A stretch of DNA of 64,000 nucleotides from Lonicera japonica (GCA_021464415.1 CM038465.1:17949839-18013838), one strand, 5' to 3'; positions 35,370-47,490 are shown, counted from the stretch's first letter. Made by a program: numbers and translations. Notes: a model not told the origin generated them from the letters alone.

Positions 35370-38045
35370 CAAGCAGTGGTGGGGTCAGGCGGGAAAAATA
35401 ACGTATATGGCTGTGATAGGCTGAAGGGTGATGGAGAAGAAAACGCACTAGCAGTAGTGGTGGGGGTGGGAAACGTACTAGTAGTAGTGGTATCTGGAGA
35501 TCGGGGGGGTCATCTGCAAATAACATAGTAGGAGTGGTAGTAGTGGTGGTAGGGGTGGGTAACGTACTAGTAGTAGTGGTATCTGGTAATATGGGGGGGG
35601 GGTCATCTGCAGATAACATAGTGGTGGTGGTGGTGGGGGTGGGTAACGTACTAGTAGTAATGGTATCTGCTAAGCTGGGGGGGTCATCTGCAGATAACAT
35701 AGTAGTAGTAGTAGTGGTAGGTAACGTAGTAGTAGTGGTAGCTGTAGGGTCCGGTGGGGGTGGGAAGAGACATGTTGTGTAGAGTTAGACGCCAGCATCA
35801 TGTGATAATGTATCAGGCTGTGCTGAAGACGTACCCGTAGTAGTGGCAGTAGCGTGCCACCTCTGACAACGACGACAGTGGGGTCGTGGGATTGGCTCGG
35901 GTATAAGGCCATGGACCTAAAATGGATCAACAGATAATCGAAACTCTTGTCGTGCCGTAATAAGAGTTGTATGTGCCAAGTCAGATATCTCCTCAGATGT
36001 AGAATATCATGTGATCGACCGCAAATGATGGTTCATAGCCAACGAATATATCTTAGCAAGCGCATCACCCTGGAGAAGAACAAAATTATATAAATATTAA
36101 ATTTAAAATGGCAAAAAAATTCTAAATTACATTTAGCTGATGCAATTCTAACTTACCAGTATCTTCAATGTGACTCCTACTGGCTCAGGACCAAACTCGG
36201 GAGACTGCTCCGGCGCTGCAAGAATGAAACGACGAGTAACAGTACGAAACTAAATCATATACGGGTGGTCGTACTGAATTGGGCCCTGTAACACATCCGC
36301 AGTGACTACATGGTCATGGCTGCGATCCCAAAAGGCGATAAAATCGCAGTGCTGATGCCTCCAATCAATGGGATCTCCGCCCCCCCTCCCCCTCATATCC
36401 ATATCGTGTAACTGCTCACTGGTGTCAAAATCAATGGGGATATTCTGGTGTAAACCAAATTATCACATCACTCTGTTAGGGAGGTGCCACTCCACTATCT
36501 CAAAGTAGATAAGGGGTGACCTGCTCCGCCATATAGCCTGGCCGGCAAGACAATAAGGAGGCAAACCAGCCATAACATGTGCAGTGTACGACTGCCAGAT
36601 CATCTGTAAATAAAGAAATACAACTTATAAATTTTAAAATGTACATCAAAACATTCGTGCCAGCGATAGAAGAAATTTGTAATTTTTGAAAATTTCGGCA
36701 GAGTTCCGTCTGTTTATAGAACTATCCATTTTTTTCATATTAACCTGTTTATCAAGTTTATTATAACTTTCCAAACAAATACATCTCCCAATCAATCCAA
36801 AAGGAATATATACATCCAACTATAAATACAAATATAGTTTTCCCAACCAACCAAGTTCATTTCCCAATCAAGCAATCAATCACTGGCTATAAGATATATA
36901 GTCACACAACAGTCTACCATAATAATTAGATTTACCTGCTCCGTTCGCATACGATCTAGTTGGTCCTTTTAGTAAGTCAAAACATGTATCGGCGTTCGCT
37001 CTAGTGAGAACCTCGTTCGCCACCTATATTAAATAAATGTAGGGTGTCAAAAAAGTAATCGTAGCATATATTGACACAATAGTTTTTTTTACAATTCAAT
37101 AAACCTAGCTCCGTGCGGTGGTCTATCAATCGAATGAATGACCTCTTGCTCAGCAATAGCTACGTCGAAGCGACGAGGGCGAATATGTGATAATCGCTCC
37201 CAACACCATAACTAACATAAATTAAATCACAATATATTATTGACCATGCAAATTCAAAATATAAGATTAAAAATTTTAAAATTCAGCCTTGTATACCTGT
37301 AACAAGATGAGTGGACCGGCAATCTATTTTGATCCTATACGCATGGCTCGACACATCTCCCTGTACAACACCGCAAGTGCGGCGCTACCCCAACTATAAT
37401 GGCCCACCATATTTAAATCCTGAAGTATGGGAGTAAAGAAACTCTGACATATGCCGAGGACTTGTCAACCAAAACAGAACCGCCTAGCGATTTAATAACC
37501 CACGCACGTGCGTATCGCTCGACAACAATATCATCGGCATCATGGGCAGATATCTCTCCAAATGTATCTGCTACCCAAGAAAGCTTCAATTTCAAACGCC
37601 TGAGAGCGTGGTCCGGTGGTCGAATACCCAATACACGTTCACAAACGTCAGCTGGAGGGGCATCCAATGGAGGGCCAGTAACTACATGGCCATCAACTGG
37701 TAATCCAAGTAGTACGACGGCATCCTGGAGTGTGATACTACACTCCCTAACAGGTAGATAAAACGTGTGCGTTTCTTGCCGCCAACGCTCTACCATAGTT
37801 GTAATCAGTGCATGATCGTATTGGATGTGCCCTATGCGGTACAGTCCGTAGAATCCTGCTCGCAGTAATACACGCTGTACTCTCTCAGGAAGAATAATTT
37901 GCTGTCCATCAGGTCCACTAAACTCAGTAGCGCTCCTACGTGGCTCCAACAGAGCAAGATCATTGCCAGCCCATATAGCAGAAGACCGATGCTGGTCCTG
38001 TAAATATAAGACACGGCGATCCACAGGACCAGGATCCATCGACAA
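34838..38045 (-). pseudogene. Plant mobile domain (MAIN-like) gene, decayed
   Basis: Exon-like pieces on the minus strand resemble the plant mobile domain family (MAIN/MAIL1 relatives, also called aminotransferase-like mobile domain). The largest is 38045-37413: LRRAGFYGLYRIGHIQYDH is only approximate, and the clear part is RECSITLQDAVVLLGLPVDG. Then YSWGSAALAVLYREMCRA near 37370, RRFDVAIAEQEVIHSIDRPP near 37150, and QAIWRSRSPLIYFEIVEWHL near 36520. The tail at 35131-34838 is Arg/Gly/Lys-rich (RGRGRSRGKGKGRG). In-frame stops occur near 37328 and 36258, among others. Host members act in silencing and genome stability; copies inside transposons are frequent. Confidence 0.75.
35278..35367. repeat. 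TAG/CTA microsatellite of about 30 units
   Basis: A perfect trinucleotide run inside the spacer or tail of the plant mobile domain pseudogene. It makes long runs of Tyr, Leu or Thr codons on the minus strand, which are artefacts of the repeat. Related GTA-rich degenerate repeats continue to about 35730, with a recurring unit that includes GGGGGGGTCATCTGCAGATA. Confidence 0.95.
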
Positions 38046-38398
38046 ATACCTGTTTCATGTACGTGTTAAATAAATATAAAAGAAGAAACAATGCATATTA
38101 ACTCGTACATATGTGTACATAACTTATCAAACTGCATAATTAATACACATCCATTCATTACAAAAAAAATTGCATTATAATGTCGCATTACAAATTGCAT
38201 GGGCAATAACTAATTTAGCATCCTTACATAGTTAATTAGCCAAGTTCCAAACAGATACATATACTAAAAAAATACATAATAACAATAGCCATAAGTCTAC
38301 ACTGCCTAGTAAAACAAATTACATAAAACTGACAAAACAAATAGGAACAGAAGCAAATAAATCCTATTCTTTGCACACTTTAGTGATTTCTTGCATTG

Positions 38399-38746
38399 CT
38401 AGTACTTCTTCTGTACTTCTTCTCTTTTTTCCTTCTCCCTTTCTATGCCCTTTAACAAACGATTATTCAAGTCTTTAACCCCTTCAGCAACTGCCCTCCA
38501 ATCTTCTTTTTGGACCGATATGTGCCTTATTTGATTGTAAATTTCTTTCATCTCTTCCTGAATAGTTTTTTCCATGTCAACCCAGTCAAAAAAGTTGCAT
38601 CCATTATTACCATAACTCCTGCAACCAAAGAATCTCCGACCCGGGTTTCTCGACGTCCATGACACTCTAATTGGAGCAGGCTCTCCACAAAAACAAGTGA
38701 CATATGAACATGATTCTCCGGAACTAGAACCAAAGTTTAAAGACAT
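38399..38746 (-). CDS. Small GRF zinc-finger protein carried by the second MULE
   Basis: 115 codons, intact. The start ATG directly follows an acceptor (TTTCACAG|AAATG), and a donor at about 40291 in a GC-rich leader (about 40490-40292) would give a spliced 5' UTR. The N-terminal half is a GRF-type zinc finger: CFCGEPAPIRVSWTSRNPGR, then FFGC..CNFFDWVD. The second half is a charged, helix-forming coiled coil (EEMKEIYNQIRHISVQKEDW onward). GRF fingers bind single-stranded nucleic acid in larger proteins. Short GRF plus coiled-coil proteins are common in plant genomes, often inside transposons, and their role is unknown. Confidence 0.75.
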   Translation of the reverse strand: MSLNFGSSSGESCSYVTCFCGEPAPIRVSWTSRNPGRRFFGCRSYGNNGCNFFDWVDMEKTIQEEMKEIYNQIRHISVQKEDWRAVAEGVKDLNNRLLKGIEREKEKREEVQKKY

Positions 38747-40291
38747 TTCTGTGAAAAATAAAACGAAAATATAGTTTCATATTACTTCTAAACATGAAGG
38801 CTAGTTTGTAATTAATAAAGTTTAATGCAAACTTGTAATAAATATTTACTATCTAAAAAGGTTAATTACAAAACTTTAATGCATATATGGTTTAATTTGT
38901 TATACGCTTTTACCCTATGGTAGAGGTATGGTACTGATTTCACCAATTACAATCTAAGTACCAGTGAAATGTAGACTTTATTTGATAAGAACCGAAAGTT
39001 TTTATCACTCATTTAACTTGTATGAAGGACTGAAATACTTGATGCTGTAGGAACTTATTGAAAAACTTAGCAAAGGTGAACTACCAAAGAATGAGTACCC
39101 ATGCATGAATCCAACCTTCCATAGGACCGCACAAACCGCATCATTTCGAACAAGTCAATCTCGAAGCTATACTGATGGGTATTCCAGGTACTTTCTTATT
39201 ATTGGTTCAAAAATATCTTAAAAATAGATAAAGAGTTTGGATATAGCAAGCGTGATATACTCTACTAGTCTAAAATTAATAGTCCCAATTTGCTAGACTA
39301 ATTCTAATATAATCAATGGTCAATGATATTTTGTATTTGTAATTAATAGTTTCACTTACTTAATAAATCTAATCGATGCAGAAGGAACGCGTTGTCTCTT
39401 CTCCGGGGCTGCATACATTGTAAAGATGTATTAATATGGGGAAATTAAAAGAGAGAGTTCAACAAAATTAATAAATTCGCATATGAGAATATGTACACAT
39501 TTATACTACTTAATCATATGAAAAATGTTGAATTTACATTGAAGTATAAGAATAATCTCGATTGTTTGAAAGATATATAATTCTACAATATATTAAATAT
39601 ATTTTGGGGATTTAGTATGTACACATAATTAAAGTTACTCCACTTGCCGCAAAAATTGCTATAAAATAAGTTTAAAGGGAAGTTTTGAACTCATGGCCTT
39701 GAGTATGAAAAATATATTTAATTCTATCAAATCAAATGTCATTATAATTTCTCAATGTAAAGAACTATTAACTAAGTATATCCGAATGCATACAGGTAGA
39801 GTGTGCCTCTAGAGTAGCATATATATATATATACACAGTAGATCGATTCCCACCTCCACCCTCCTAATAAATTGGTATGTGTTTTGATATTTTATTATGG
39901 TGTTTAGCTTTCTTGTTAACCTTTTTTGGAATTTTCTGGCTAAGCAAAGTCCTGCATATTTGCTATTTTGTGGCTAACCTTTTCTTTCCCTTTCGAGAGT
40001 TTGGAAAATTTTTTTAATTTCTTGTCTCACTTTCCTATTTCAAGGATCCATATTCAAAGGGCAAACCAGAACGAGACATTGAAACCCCACCACAAACATG
40101 CAAATCAAATCTTGAACCTCACAAACAAATCTAAACAATTAACCCCACAAACCCCACATCCCCTATTCAAATATTCCAAATTGATTCATCAACCCACCAA
40201 AATTCATGCAAATCAAAAATACCATCACAAATACAATCACAAATACCATCACAATAACTAGCTAAAATGAAATCTAGGGCTATAGTGTGTA

Positions 40292-40500
40292 CCTGCTTCC
40301 TTCGACGGAGGAAAAACAATGGGCAACGCCAGGGACAGAGAAGGACGGTCGGAGCTCTGTACAAGCTCTACGCAGGAGCGGCAGCGAAGGCGAGCTGCGG
40401 CGAGAGGAACGGCGAAGGCGAGGTGCAACGAGAGGGCAGCAAGAGGAGAGGGAGGTTAACTGTGCGAGGTGCGGCGAGAGTTGCTTTTTGGATGTTTTAA
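40292..40500 (-). promoter_or_regulatory. GC-rich leader and promoter side of the second MULE's minus-strand genes
   Basis: An island of CG-rich sequence lies just inside the right TIR. On the minus strand it ends AAGGAAGCAG|GTACAC, a good splice donor. Short open frames here are chance. Confidence 0.45.
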
Positions 40501-40519
40501 TCGGAAGAGCGGTGATTTT

Positions 40520-40763
40520 GAAAAAGCTGTAAAAACGCGATTCATGGGCTCGATTTTACCAATAAAAACGCTATACATAGTTGCGTTTTTAATGGACTCA
40601 AAAATTTTTAACACAAAAAACGCTACTCACAAGATCGATTTTATTAATAAAAACACTATACATAGTAGCGTTTTTTATTCACCCCATTTTCACAAATATG
40701 TTTAAAAGTCCCCTAGTTTACTAAAAAAAGTTGAAAAAAGTATCATAGTTATAAAAAAAAGTC
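40520..40763 (-). repeat. Right TIR of the second MULE
   Basis: It carries repeated AAAAACGC(G/T)A words (about 40531, 40565, 40583, 40616, 40650, 40670) matching the left arm in inverted orientation, and ends in the CATAGTTATAAAAAAAAGTC terminus. Confidence 0.8.
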
Positions 40764-40772
40764 GTATTCATG

Positions 40773-41720
40773 CGCATAAACTCTACTCTTATCTAGCACT
40801 AATTTGATCTCTCGACTTTATTAGATGCGGAAAATAAAATCATTTAAGTCCAATTAATTAATGAAATCCAATTGTAATTCTTTCACAGAAAAACTAATGT
40901 ATAAAATCAAAACACTCACTATATCCGTCAAAACACACCGTATATCCGCTCTTAACAAATTATAAGATGAATCCAACAAAAAATAGCGAGAATCCAACTT
41001 TATTTTTTTTTCAATTAAAATAGGCATTCAATAGAATTTGTATTTAATATTAAAGCATTAAATTGGTAGAGTCAACTGGCATGAATACATGCAAGTGAAT
41101 CAATTAAATATACTCATCATAACCCTAGCACAAATTTACGGCAGTGGCTGCTGCTGCTGTTGGCTGCTCTAATTTGCTGCAAGACCCTTTCTTTTACAAT
41201 TGCTAGGTGTAATTCATGGGCTTTGGGATTTAATTTAGGTGCTAGATAACTTGGGCTTTAAAATATTTAATTGGATATAAACTTGAGTGGGCTTCTTCTA
41301 CTTAAAAGCATGCTGGGCATTTCCTTTATTAGTAGTTATTAGGTTGGTTGAATGGGCTTAGGCCCACAGGTGAAGACATTTTGTTCAATTTTCGTCCTTT
41401 TATGTTTGCTGGATTTTGCATCATAATTTCGGACTTTGAGATGGCTGAATTTGAAAAAGTACTGAACTGTAAAGTTGTAACTCTCGAAATTCTCTTTAAT
41501 TTATGCTCAAAAATCGCATTATTTGGAGTTCCGAGTCAAAAGTTATGCATCCAAAAATATTAAGCACTTTTAGGTATGTTCACTTACTTTAATTTCTCTA
41601 TTTTTCACAATCTTCTTCAAATTTGTTTCTAACACCTGAAAAACATTAAAAATATAAATATAAATAATAATATATGCTCTTTAAATTATAAATTAACATA
41701 ATAAAACATACCAATTTCTT
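40773..41720. repeat. LTR-like block, right part
   Basis: It probably continues 30115-30437. It has the GAGTTCCGAGTCAAAAGTTATGC-type segment and a tail (CTTCAAATTTG..CTGAAAAACATTAAAAATAT) arranged as in the 44500-45640 block. Inferred from parallel layout. Confidence 0.4.
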
Positions 41721-41911
41721 GGCATATCAGGGTTTGATTTGTTGAATTATGTGACCAAAAATTAGGTTAATGGAGTGATTCAACCATTGAAATTTAAAAA
41801 ATAAATAAAAGTATGCATGTAAGTGCCTCTTTCATAATTGTATTCAAACTAAGGATACCATATTATTTCATACTAGATGAAGGACTTCTAACACGTTCTA
41901 GTTTAATCTTT

Positions 41912-42420
41912 GTCCACTAAAAGGATGTGTGCACGCTTTCTTTTGAATGGTCAATTATACTTTTATAACATTCTTTTATTTCTTTATTACCATAAGTGGT
42001 CACTAAGCCTCACCAACAACCTCTTTCACCACCGCCCACTAGAGCCCCGGTGACCTTTGCTAGAGAATTTCTTTAGATTGCAAAAACATATCTGCACTTA
42101 AATTTAATCTTTAATTGCTTGCAGATTTAGTGTAAAATGAGATTTGCACTAAAATGTATATCTTAAGTTGGGTATGAATTTAGTACAAAACATATTTGCC
42201 ATAAAATCTATAACATTAGTTACTAGCATATTTAGTGCAAATCGGATTTGCATTAAATTTCATATCATTAATTGTTTGTAGATTTGGTGTAAAAATATAT
42301 TTTCTTGTGAGATTTCAACATTCCAATAGAAATCACCAGAGCTTAGGTGAAATCTCTGGTGGTTATTGATGGAGTTTCGGAGTTGTGGATGGTTGAGGCA
42401 GTTATTGCCGAGGCTTAGAC
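41912..42420 (-). repeat. Dispersed repeat arm B (inverse partner at 19100-19645)
   Basis: The reverse complement aligns with 19100-19645, including ATCCTTTTAGTGGA at its outer end and a GGGGCTCTAGTGGGCGGTGG segment matching GAGCTCTGGGCTAGTGGTGG. Internal phrases GTGCAAAT..GATTTGCACTAAA repeat several times. Confidence 0.55.
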
Positions 42421-42429
42421 AATTTTATC

Positions 42430-44495
42430 TAATTCCTTTGCACACAAAGAACTGACTTTACAAACATATAACTAAACTATTAATGATCCTCTAACACATC
42501 TAAAACCTAACCATATATAAACACATACATACATATTATAGGCATGTCACTAAAGAAAATGTTAGCATATCCTTAGGGTGTGTTTGTTGGGCCGAATATA
42601 ATGAAATATGATAAAAAATTTATATCCTAAGTTTGGTGCTACACATGATAGGATAAACTATCGTTTAGGGCTGAAGGATATTAGATATATCTATCTTATC
42701 CAACATTTGGTGCAAGCTTGGATAGGATATCATGCCGGATTAAGTTATCACACTTAAGCTACTTATCCCACAAGTGACTGGATTATTCTTCCCACCCGAT
42801 AGGCTATATTATTTTATCCCACCCTTGTGGGATAACAACATAATCCAAAAAAAAATAAAAAAAATCCTTTTTTTTATTTGGTTTTATTTCTTCACAACTT
42901 TTAAATAATTAAATTTTTTAATAGAGATTTTAAAATACTGAAAAAGTTAGGGATACCTAGTAAATAAATATTATTTTTTCACATGATATTATTAGTATCA
43001 CCATGAGAAGTAAAAATTATATATGGAATTGTGTCCAGGCCCGACTTAAGAAGCCCATATCATGGTCGACCTATAATCCATAATTCTTTAGGCCTACTCC
43101 ATTACCAAATAGATTATTTTGCCAAAGAATATATTTTCATGCAGTAGCCGGTTACTATTTGGCTATCACAGCTAGCCGACCAAAGTGTGTAAATTCAATA
43201 ATGATCGACCAATTCTGATCGGGCAACAAGTGAAAGAAAGCTGAGCTGGAAGATAAGTGAAAGGAAATAACCACTCATACAAGTGTGAATAGGGTTAGAA
43301 CCAACTATTATCTTAAAGTAGTGTCCAAGTTTACCTTTTATAATAATTTTTACATCCCACCAACTCTAATATAACCCTGTCTTATACATATAAATAGGAA
43401 AGAAAACACATAGCTAATTAATTAATTTCTCCCCTCTACACTCACTCCCACACATTCTCCATCTTTATCCTCTAACCCAACCAAATTATATATAATTATC
43501 AAAAAAATAATTTTTGGAGAAAAGATTTGGAAACATACTTGTAGATACATAATTTGGGCCTTTAGGGTTTGAAGATTTAAGTAAAGAACACTAAACAAAT
43601 GATAAAATTGCTGAGGAATCAAGGAAAATGAGAGAAATAAGATAAAAAGGTTGATCTTGCTAGTGAAAATAAGGAATATTAAAGAGAAAGTAAGAAGATG
43701 GATACTAGTGGGGGAAGCCTGGAAGGTAAAGATGAGAATAAATAAAAAGATGGTTTTTTTGCCTTGGAACCGCCAACCCATCATCTTGCATTAAATGCGA
43801 AGGGCCTAAGCATTTAAAAGCCCGCCCATTTTTGAAATGACATCACCAATGAGGATGTGACATCCGGCAAGTAGGGCTAATAGTTATTAGGCAACAAGCT
43901 TTCACAGGAAGACTAAAACGTTTGAAATTCTTCTTTAGCCAAAATAATTATAAGTGTGGTTCCAAACGTGTGAATATTCTTCTTGTGACTGATCAGAGGG
44001 TTCTGTTAAAGTCTGAGCACCTAACCCTAACTAGCGAACTGTGATCAGATACTCGGCGGGTAATTGTGGGAGGTAAAAATTACAAATGAACTCTTTGCCA
44101 AGCCCATGGCCAATGGCCCATCTCCTGGAAGGCCCACCGATTAGACAGTTTCGAAAGCCCACAGTTTCCATGAAAAAAGTCTTGAGAATTGGGTACTGTT
44201 TGATAAATAAACTATAACTGTAAGAGTATGTTTACTATCTCTGGATACTACCATCATCATCTAATTGAGTCGATTCTCTTCATAAAGGGTTGAAACCTAG
44301 TTCCTGCCATCCACTTAAATATTTTAGTACATTAGACACAAAAAACTATTGAGAATTGTTCTATTCTCCAAAGTTTTAATAATTTATTTTATCATATCCA
44401 GTTATCTAAGCCGGGACTACAATAAACACAAAGTTTATTTAATCACTATCCGCCTGGTTCTTATCCTATTGAAAGAGCAATTTTTCCGTCGCAAG
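42430..44495. other. Spacer with no recognised gene
   Basis: A segment at 42575-42850 starts GGGTGTGTTTGTTGGGCC, like a MITE or hAT end, without a visible partner. The 120-codon minus ORF at 43422-43784 is hydrophobic, low-complexity and has no recognisable domain. Confidence 0.4.
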
Positions 44496-44499
44496 AAAA

Positions 44500-45645
44500 A
44501 CACTAATTCAAAAACCCTTATTTTACTACACTATATTAATAACGTAGATAGCGGAAGTAAGGGATCGAATCCATAGGGAATGAAAGTCTAGAATTTGTAT
44601 TAATCTAATTTACTTATTACAATAAGAAAAATAATAATACATCGAAAAATAAAATTGCAAACTAGTCTAAAAAAAATAAAAAATAAAAACTAATTCCTAA
44701 GATAGATGGATGAAATTCCAAATCCTCATCTGCTACAGAGAACCCTCCACAAACTCAAAACGTGGAAATTTCTTCCCTTTCTAACCTTCACAATACAACT
44801 TCAATGACGAGAATATTTGTTTTTCCAAAAACACAAATAGCCTCACCACCTAATATCGTACCACGAAAATCAAAGCTCGAAATCTCATTATGTTCTTCCA
44901 TCTTAAAGATTTACTTGTTCTTCCAAAAACACAAACAACCTAAATGAGGTTTCACATAATAAAAATTAGGAGTTTCCAGAACTCTCACCATGTTTCTCTC
45001 AAGGAAAGATGCATCTGCTAAAATCGCTGACAATCTCTCAAAAAAAATTGCATAATGAGAGTTGGGAGTTTTGGTTAAATTTAAGGATTGTTTTTTTTTA
45101 TGAAGAAGGATTCTATAAATAAGAAAAGAGTTTGAGTTTAATGAGGAAAGGAGTTGGAGTTCAATGAGGAAAATATGGAAAGAGGTTGAATAAGGATTGA
45201 ATTGTAGAGGAGTAAGGAGGAAGAAATTAAATGGAGGCTACACATCTTAATTTTCGACATTGTGCACTGGCAGTAGGTTTGGGACTGTTTTCGAAAAGGT
45301 AAACCTCTAAATTTGAGAAAATTCAAAACACAAAAGTTGTAGGTCTTCGAATCTTCTTTCCATCCATATAAAGAACTCCAAAATCCGAGTTCTGAGTGGG
45401 AAGATATGATCAAAATACCGAACTGATGCATAACTTTCTCAAATATGATTCTTGTTCCAGAATTGCTTCAATTCGTTTCTTTTTGACTTCGATACTTTAT
45501 TCACTTAATTCAACTCTTTTTTTGATATTTTCTTCACTAACTCTATAATTATTACAATATACTAAAAATAAATAAATAAATAATTTTTACTACCTAAAAC
45601 GAGTAAACAAAGTTAGGTAAGAGGTCTAAAATAGACACAAAATCA
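44500..45645. repeat. LTR-like block of the same style as 30115/40773
   Basis: It contains AGCGGAAGTAAGGGATCGAATCCATAGGG near one end, a GAGTTCTGAGTGGGAAGATATG segment, and an AAAATCATGCACAACACC-type end. These are words common in a plant gypsy-type LTR family. Boundaries are approximate. Confidence 0.45.
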
Positions 45646-45843
45646 TGCACAACACCTATCATATTCCACATAATCCTTATCCGACTAATTTATGTCATTT
45701 CCCACATAATTCTAATCCGACTAATTCCCATCAATTTTTCCATCCGACCTTTACTATATCATATCTTACATCTTAAATAATAATAATAATAATAATAAAT
45801 TCCTTACATGAAAATCAGTGCATAATTTAATGAATGTTAATTA

Positions 45844-47398
45844 TGTTGGTCGGAAAACAACCCTAGAGGGAGGTGAATATGGTTTTAAAAACTTAATGCG
45901 GAATTAAAACGTTTTTAAAATATTTAAGCAAAGTAATTTAGCTAAGCAACAATATCAATGAAATGATCAATTTCAAGTAATCAATCCCAAGACAAGCAAA
46001 TAAGCAATCTCAAAATACAAGCAATAATATAGCAATAAAAAGAGAGCTTGAGTTTAGAAAGATTAAACCAATTTGAAACTCAAGACTTTTTGTTCTCATA
46101 GTTCGGTTTCCTAAACCATACGTCCGCGCTCGGTTAGTTCTCCGAGAATTTTCACTATTCAATCTTCTTCGGGTGAAGATCAAACCTCAATGCAAATGTT
46201 GTTATGCACACAACACTCATAATATAACTATACCCACTACACTTCTCACAAGATATGCTCTCTTACTCTGCAAAGAGACAAACTCTTTTTTTAAATGAAG
46301 AATGAATTGTTTATGGTAATACACACCAATACAATAACTCTCAAGTGTATTTGAAGATTACAAATGAAGCTCACACTAGAGTTATCAAGATTGATCAAAA
46401 TATATAACTCAAAAGATAAAAGATTGATCAAAATGTGTTCTTAAATCTTTATATATTTGAATATATGAATAATAGAGTATTAGAATGATTCAAGGTATGT
46501 TAAAACATGTTTAAGACCTCATACATATAGCTTGCAAAACCATATGGCCATTGGGGATGATTATGAAAGGTTTTGGGTCAAAGGTATACATTTTCAAACT
46601 TTCTAAAAGCTAGTTTTGACAAAAAATTCAAATTTGTTTTGATAATTTCTCCCAATTTGACCGTTGGATCATGCACAAATTTTATTCAAAAGTGCTAAGA
46701 GATGTTATCTAACTACTGTAAAAATTTCTAAATGATCGGAGTCCGGAAAGGCCTCCATTTTACCATTAGATCAAAACTGTGCGAAAATTGAGCGAATTTT
46801 AAATGTAAAATAAAAATATTTTTGCAATTTAGCAATTTAGTTCCAAATATAATTATAATGATTTGTGAACCTCAGAGATATGTTTCTAAGATACCTATTT
46901 TTATTAAAGCTTAAAATATGATCATTTAAAATAAATATGAATTTATTTTAAAACTCAGTCTTTGTAAAATGATGTTTTTCAAATAAATTCAATTTTCAAG
47001 CTTGTTTGAATCAATCTTTAAAAGATGCATAAATACGTTTGAGCTATAAGAATTTGATCAATAATGTAAATTTACATAAATCTTAAGCACTCACTCAATT
47101 ACTGAATTAACGAGTCTTCGAATACTTTGATTAGTTTCTTTGAATTGATCTTTACTTGAAACTTTTTCTTAGAAGCTTTTCATATAGTCTTTTGATCATT
47201 TGTACTTCATGATTTGCATTAAGAGATTTGATTTTTCTTATCTTGTTCAATGATCGAATAAAGAAAGAGTGATCCTTGTCGTGTTTTTCTTGAATTTTCC
47301 ATGTAAAAGAACTGTATACTTATATCAAGAAACATGTTAAATTACACATGATTGATTTATTGTTATTATCAAAATAAGATTAAGACCTTAGGTTAACA
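45844..47398 (-). mobile_element. LTR of the same family as the solo LTR at 4142-5944
   Basis: The minus-strand reading starts TGTTAACCTAAGGTCTTAATC and ends CCGACCAACA. It aligns with 4142-5944 in the opposite orientation. The palindrome array present in that copy is missing and it is about 250 bases shorter. Its flanks differ (aatta against gtagg), so this is not a simple solo LTR with target duplication. Its 5' end abuts an inverted half of a duplicated NRPC1 exon. Confidence 0.85.
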
Positions 47399-47490
47399 GT
47401 AGGGTTCTTTGGTGAATTGAATCATATCTTGGACTCTCCTCATCGTCAATTATAAGTTATCAGAGTCGACAGAAAGAAAGATGATTTGCA
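47399..47490 (-). pseudogene. NRPC1: Inverted fragment of NRPC1 exon 1 (5' half with leader)
   Basis: The minus strand matches the leader and first coding bases of the main gene's exon 1 (54217-54303): GTCGACTCTGATAACTTATAATTG, ATGAGGAGAGTCCAAGATA, CACCAAAGAACCCTAC. It stops exactly at the LTR start. The last five bases (cctac) recur at 52106-52110, where the other half of this exon copy begins. Confidence 0.82.

Larger units (their letters stand above)
30438..40763. mobile_element. Second MULE, 10.3 kb, carrying extra genes
   Basis: The two ends are inverted copies: the left arm (GATTTTTTTAGATAACTATG, TTAGTAAAATAGGG, then repeats of AAAAACGC motifs to about 30776) matches the reverse complement of the right arm (about 40500-40763). 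An imperfect 9-bp duplication flanks it (taattcatg at 30429-30437, gtattcatg at 40764-40772, 7 of 9). Inside, a MuDR-type transposase reads from the left end on plus. A GRF zinc-finger ORF and a plant-mobile-domain gene read from the right end on minus. MULEs carrying plant mobile domain genes are known. Confidence 0.85.

Noticed and set aside
35145..35372. ORF with a run of about 30 tyrosines
   Set aside because: It is a pure translation of the TAG/CTA microsatellite; other frames give Leu or Thr runs.
40267..40532. Overlapping Arg/Gly-rich ORFs
   Set aside because: They arise from the GC-rich leader of minus-strand MULE genes; two frames are open only because of composition.
43700..43730. 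GGGGGAAGCCTGG, reminiscent of a miR166 hairpin arm
   Set aside because: The match is partial and no complementary arm with a fold-back was found.
43422..43784. 120-codon hydrophobic minus ORF
   Set aside because: Low complexity Leu/Phe/Ile composition with no recognised family; likely chance in a pyrimidine-rich strand.
45844..47398. Solo LTR with a normal target duplication
   Set aside because: The flanks aatta and gtagg do not match; rearrangement is more likely.
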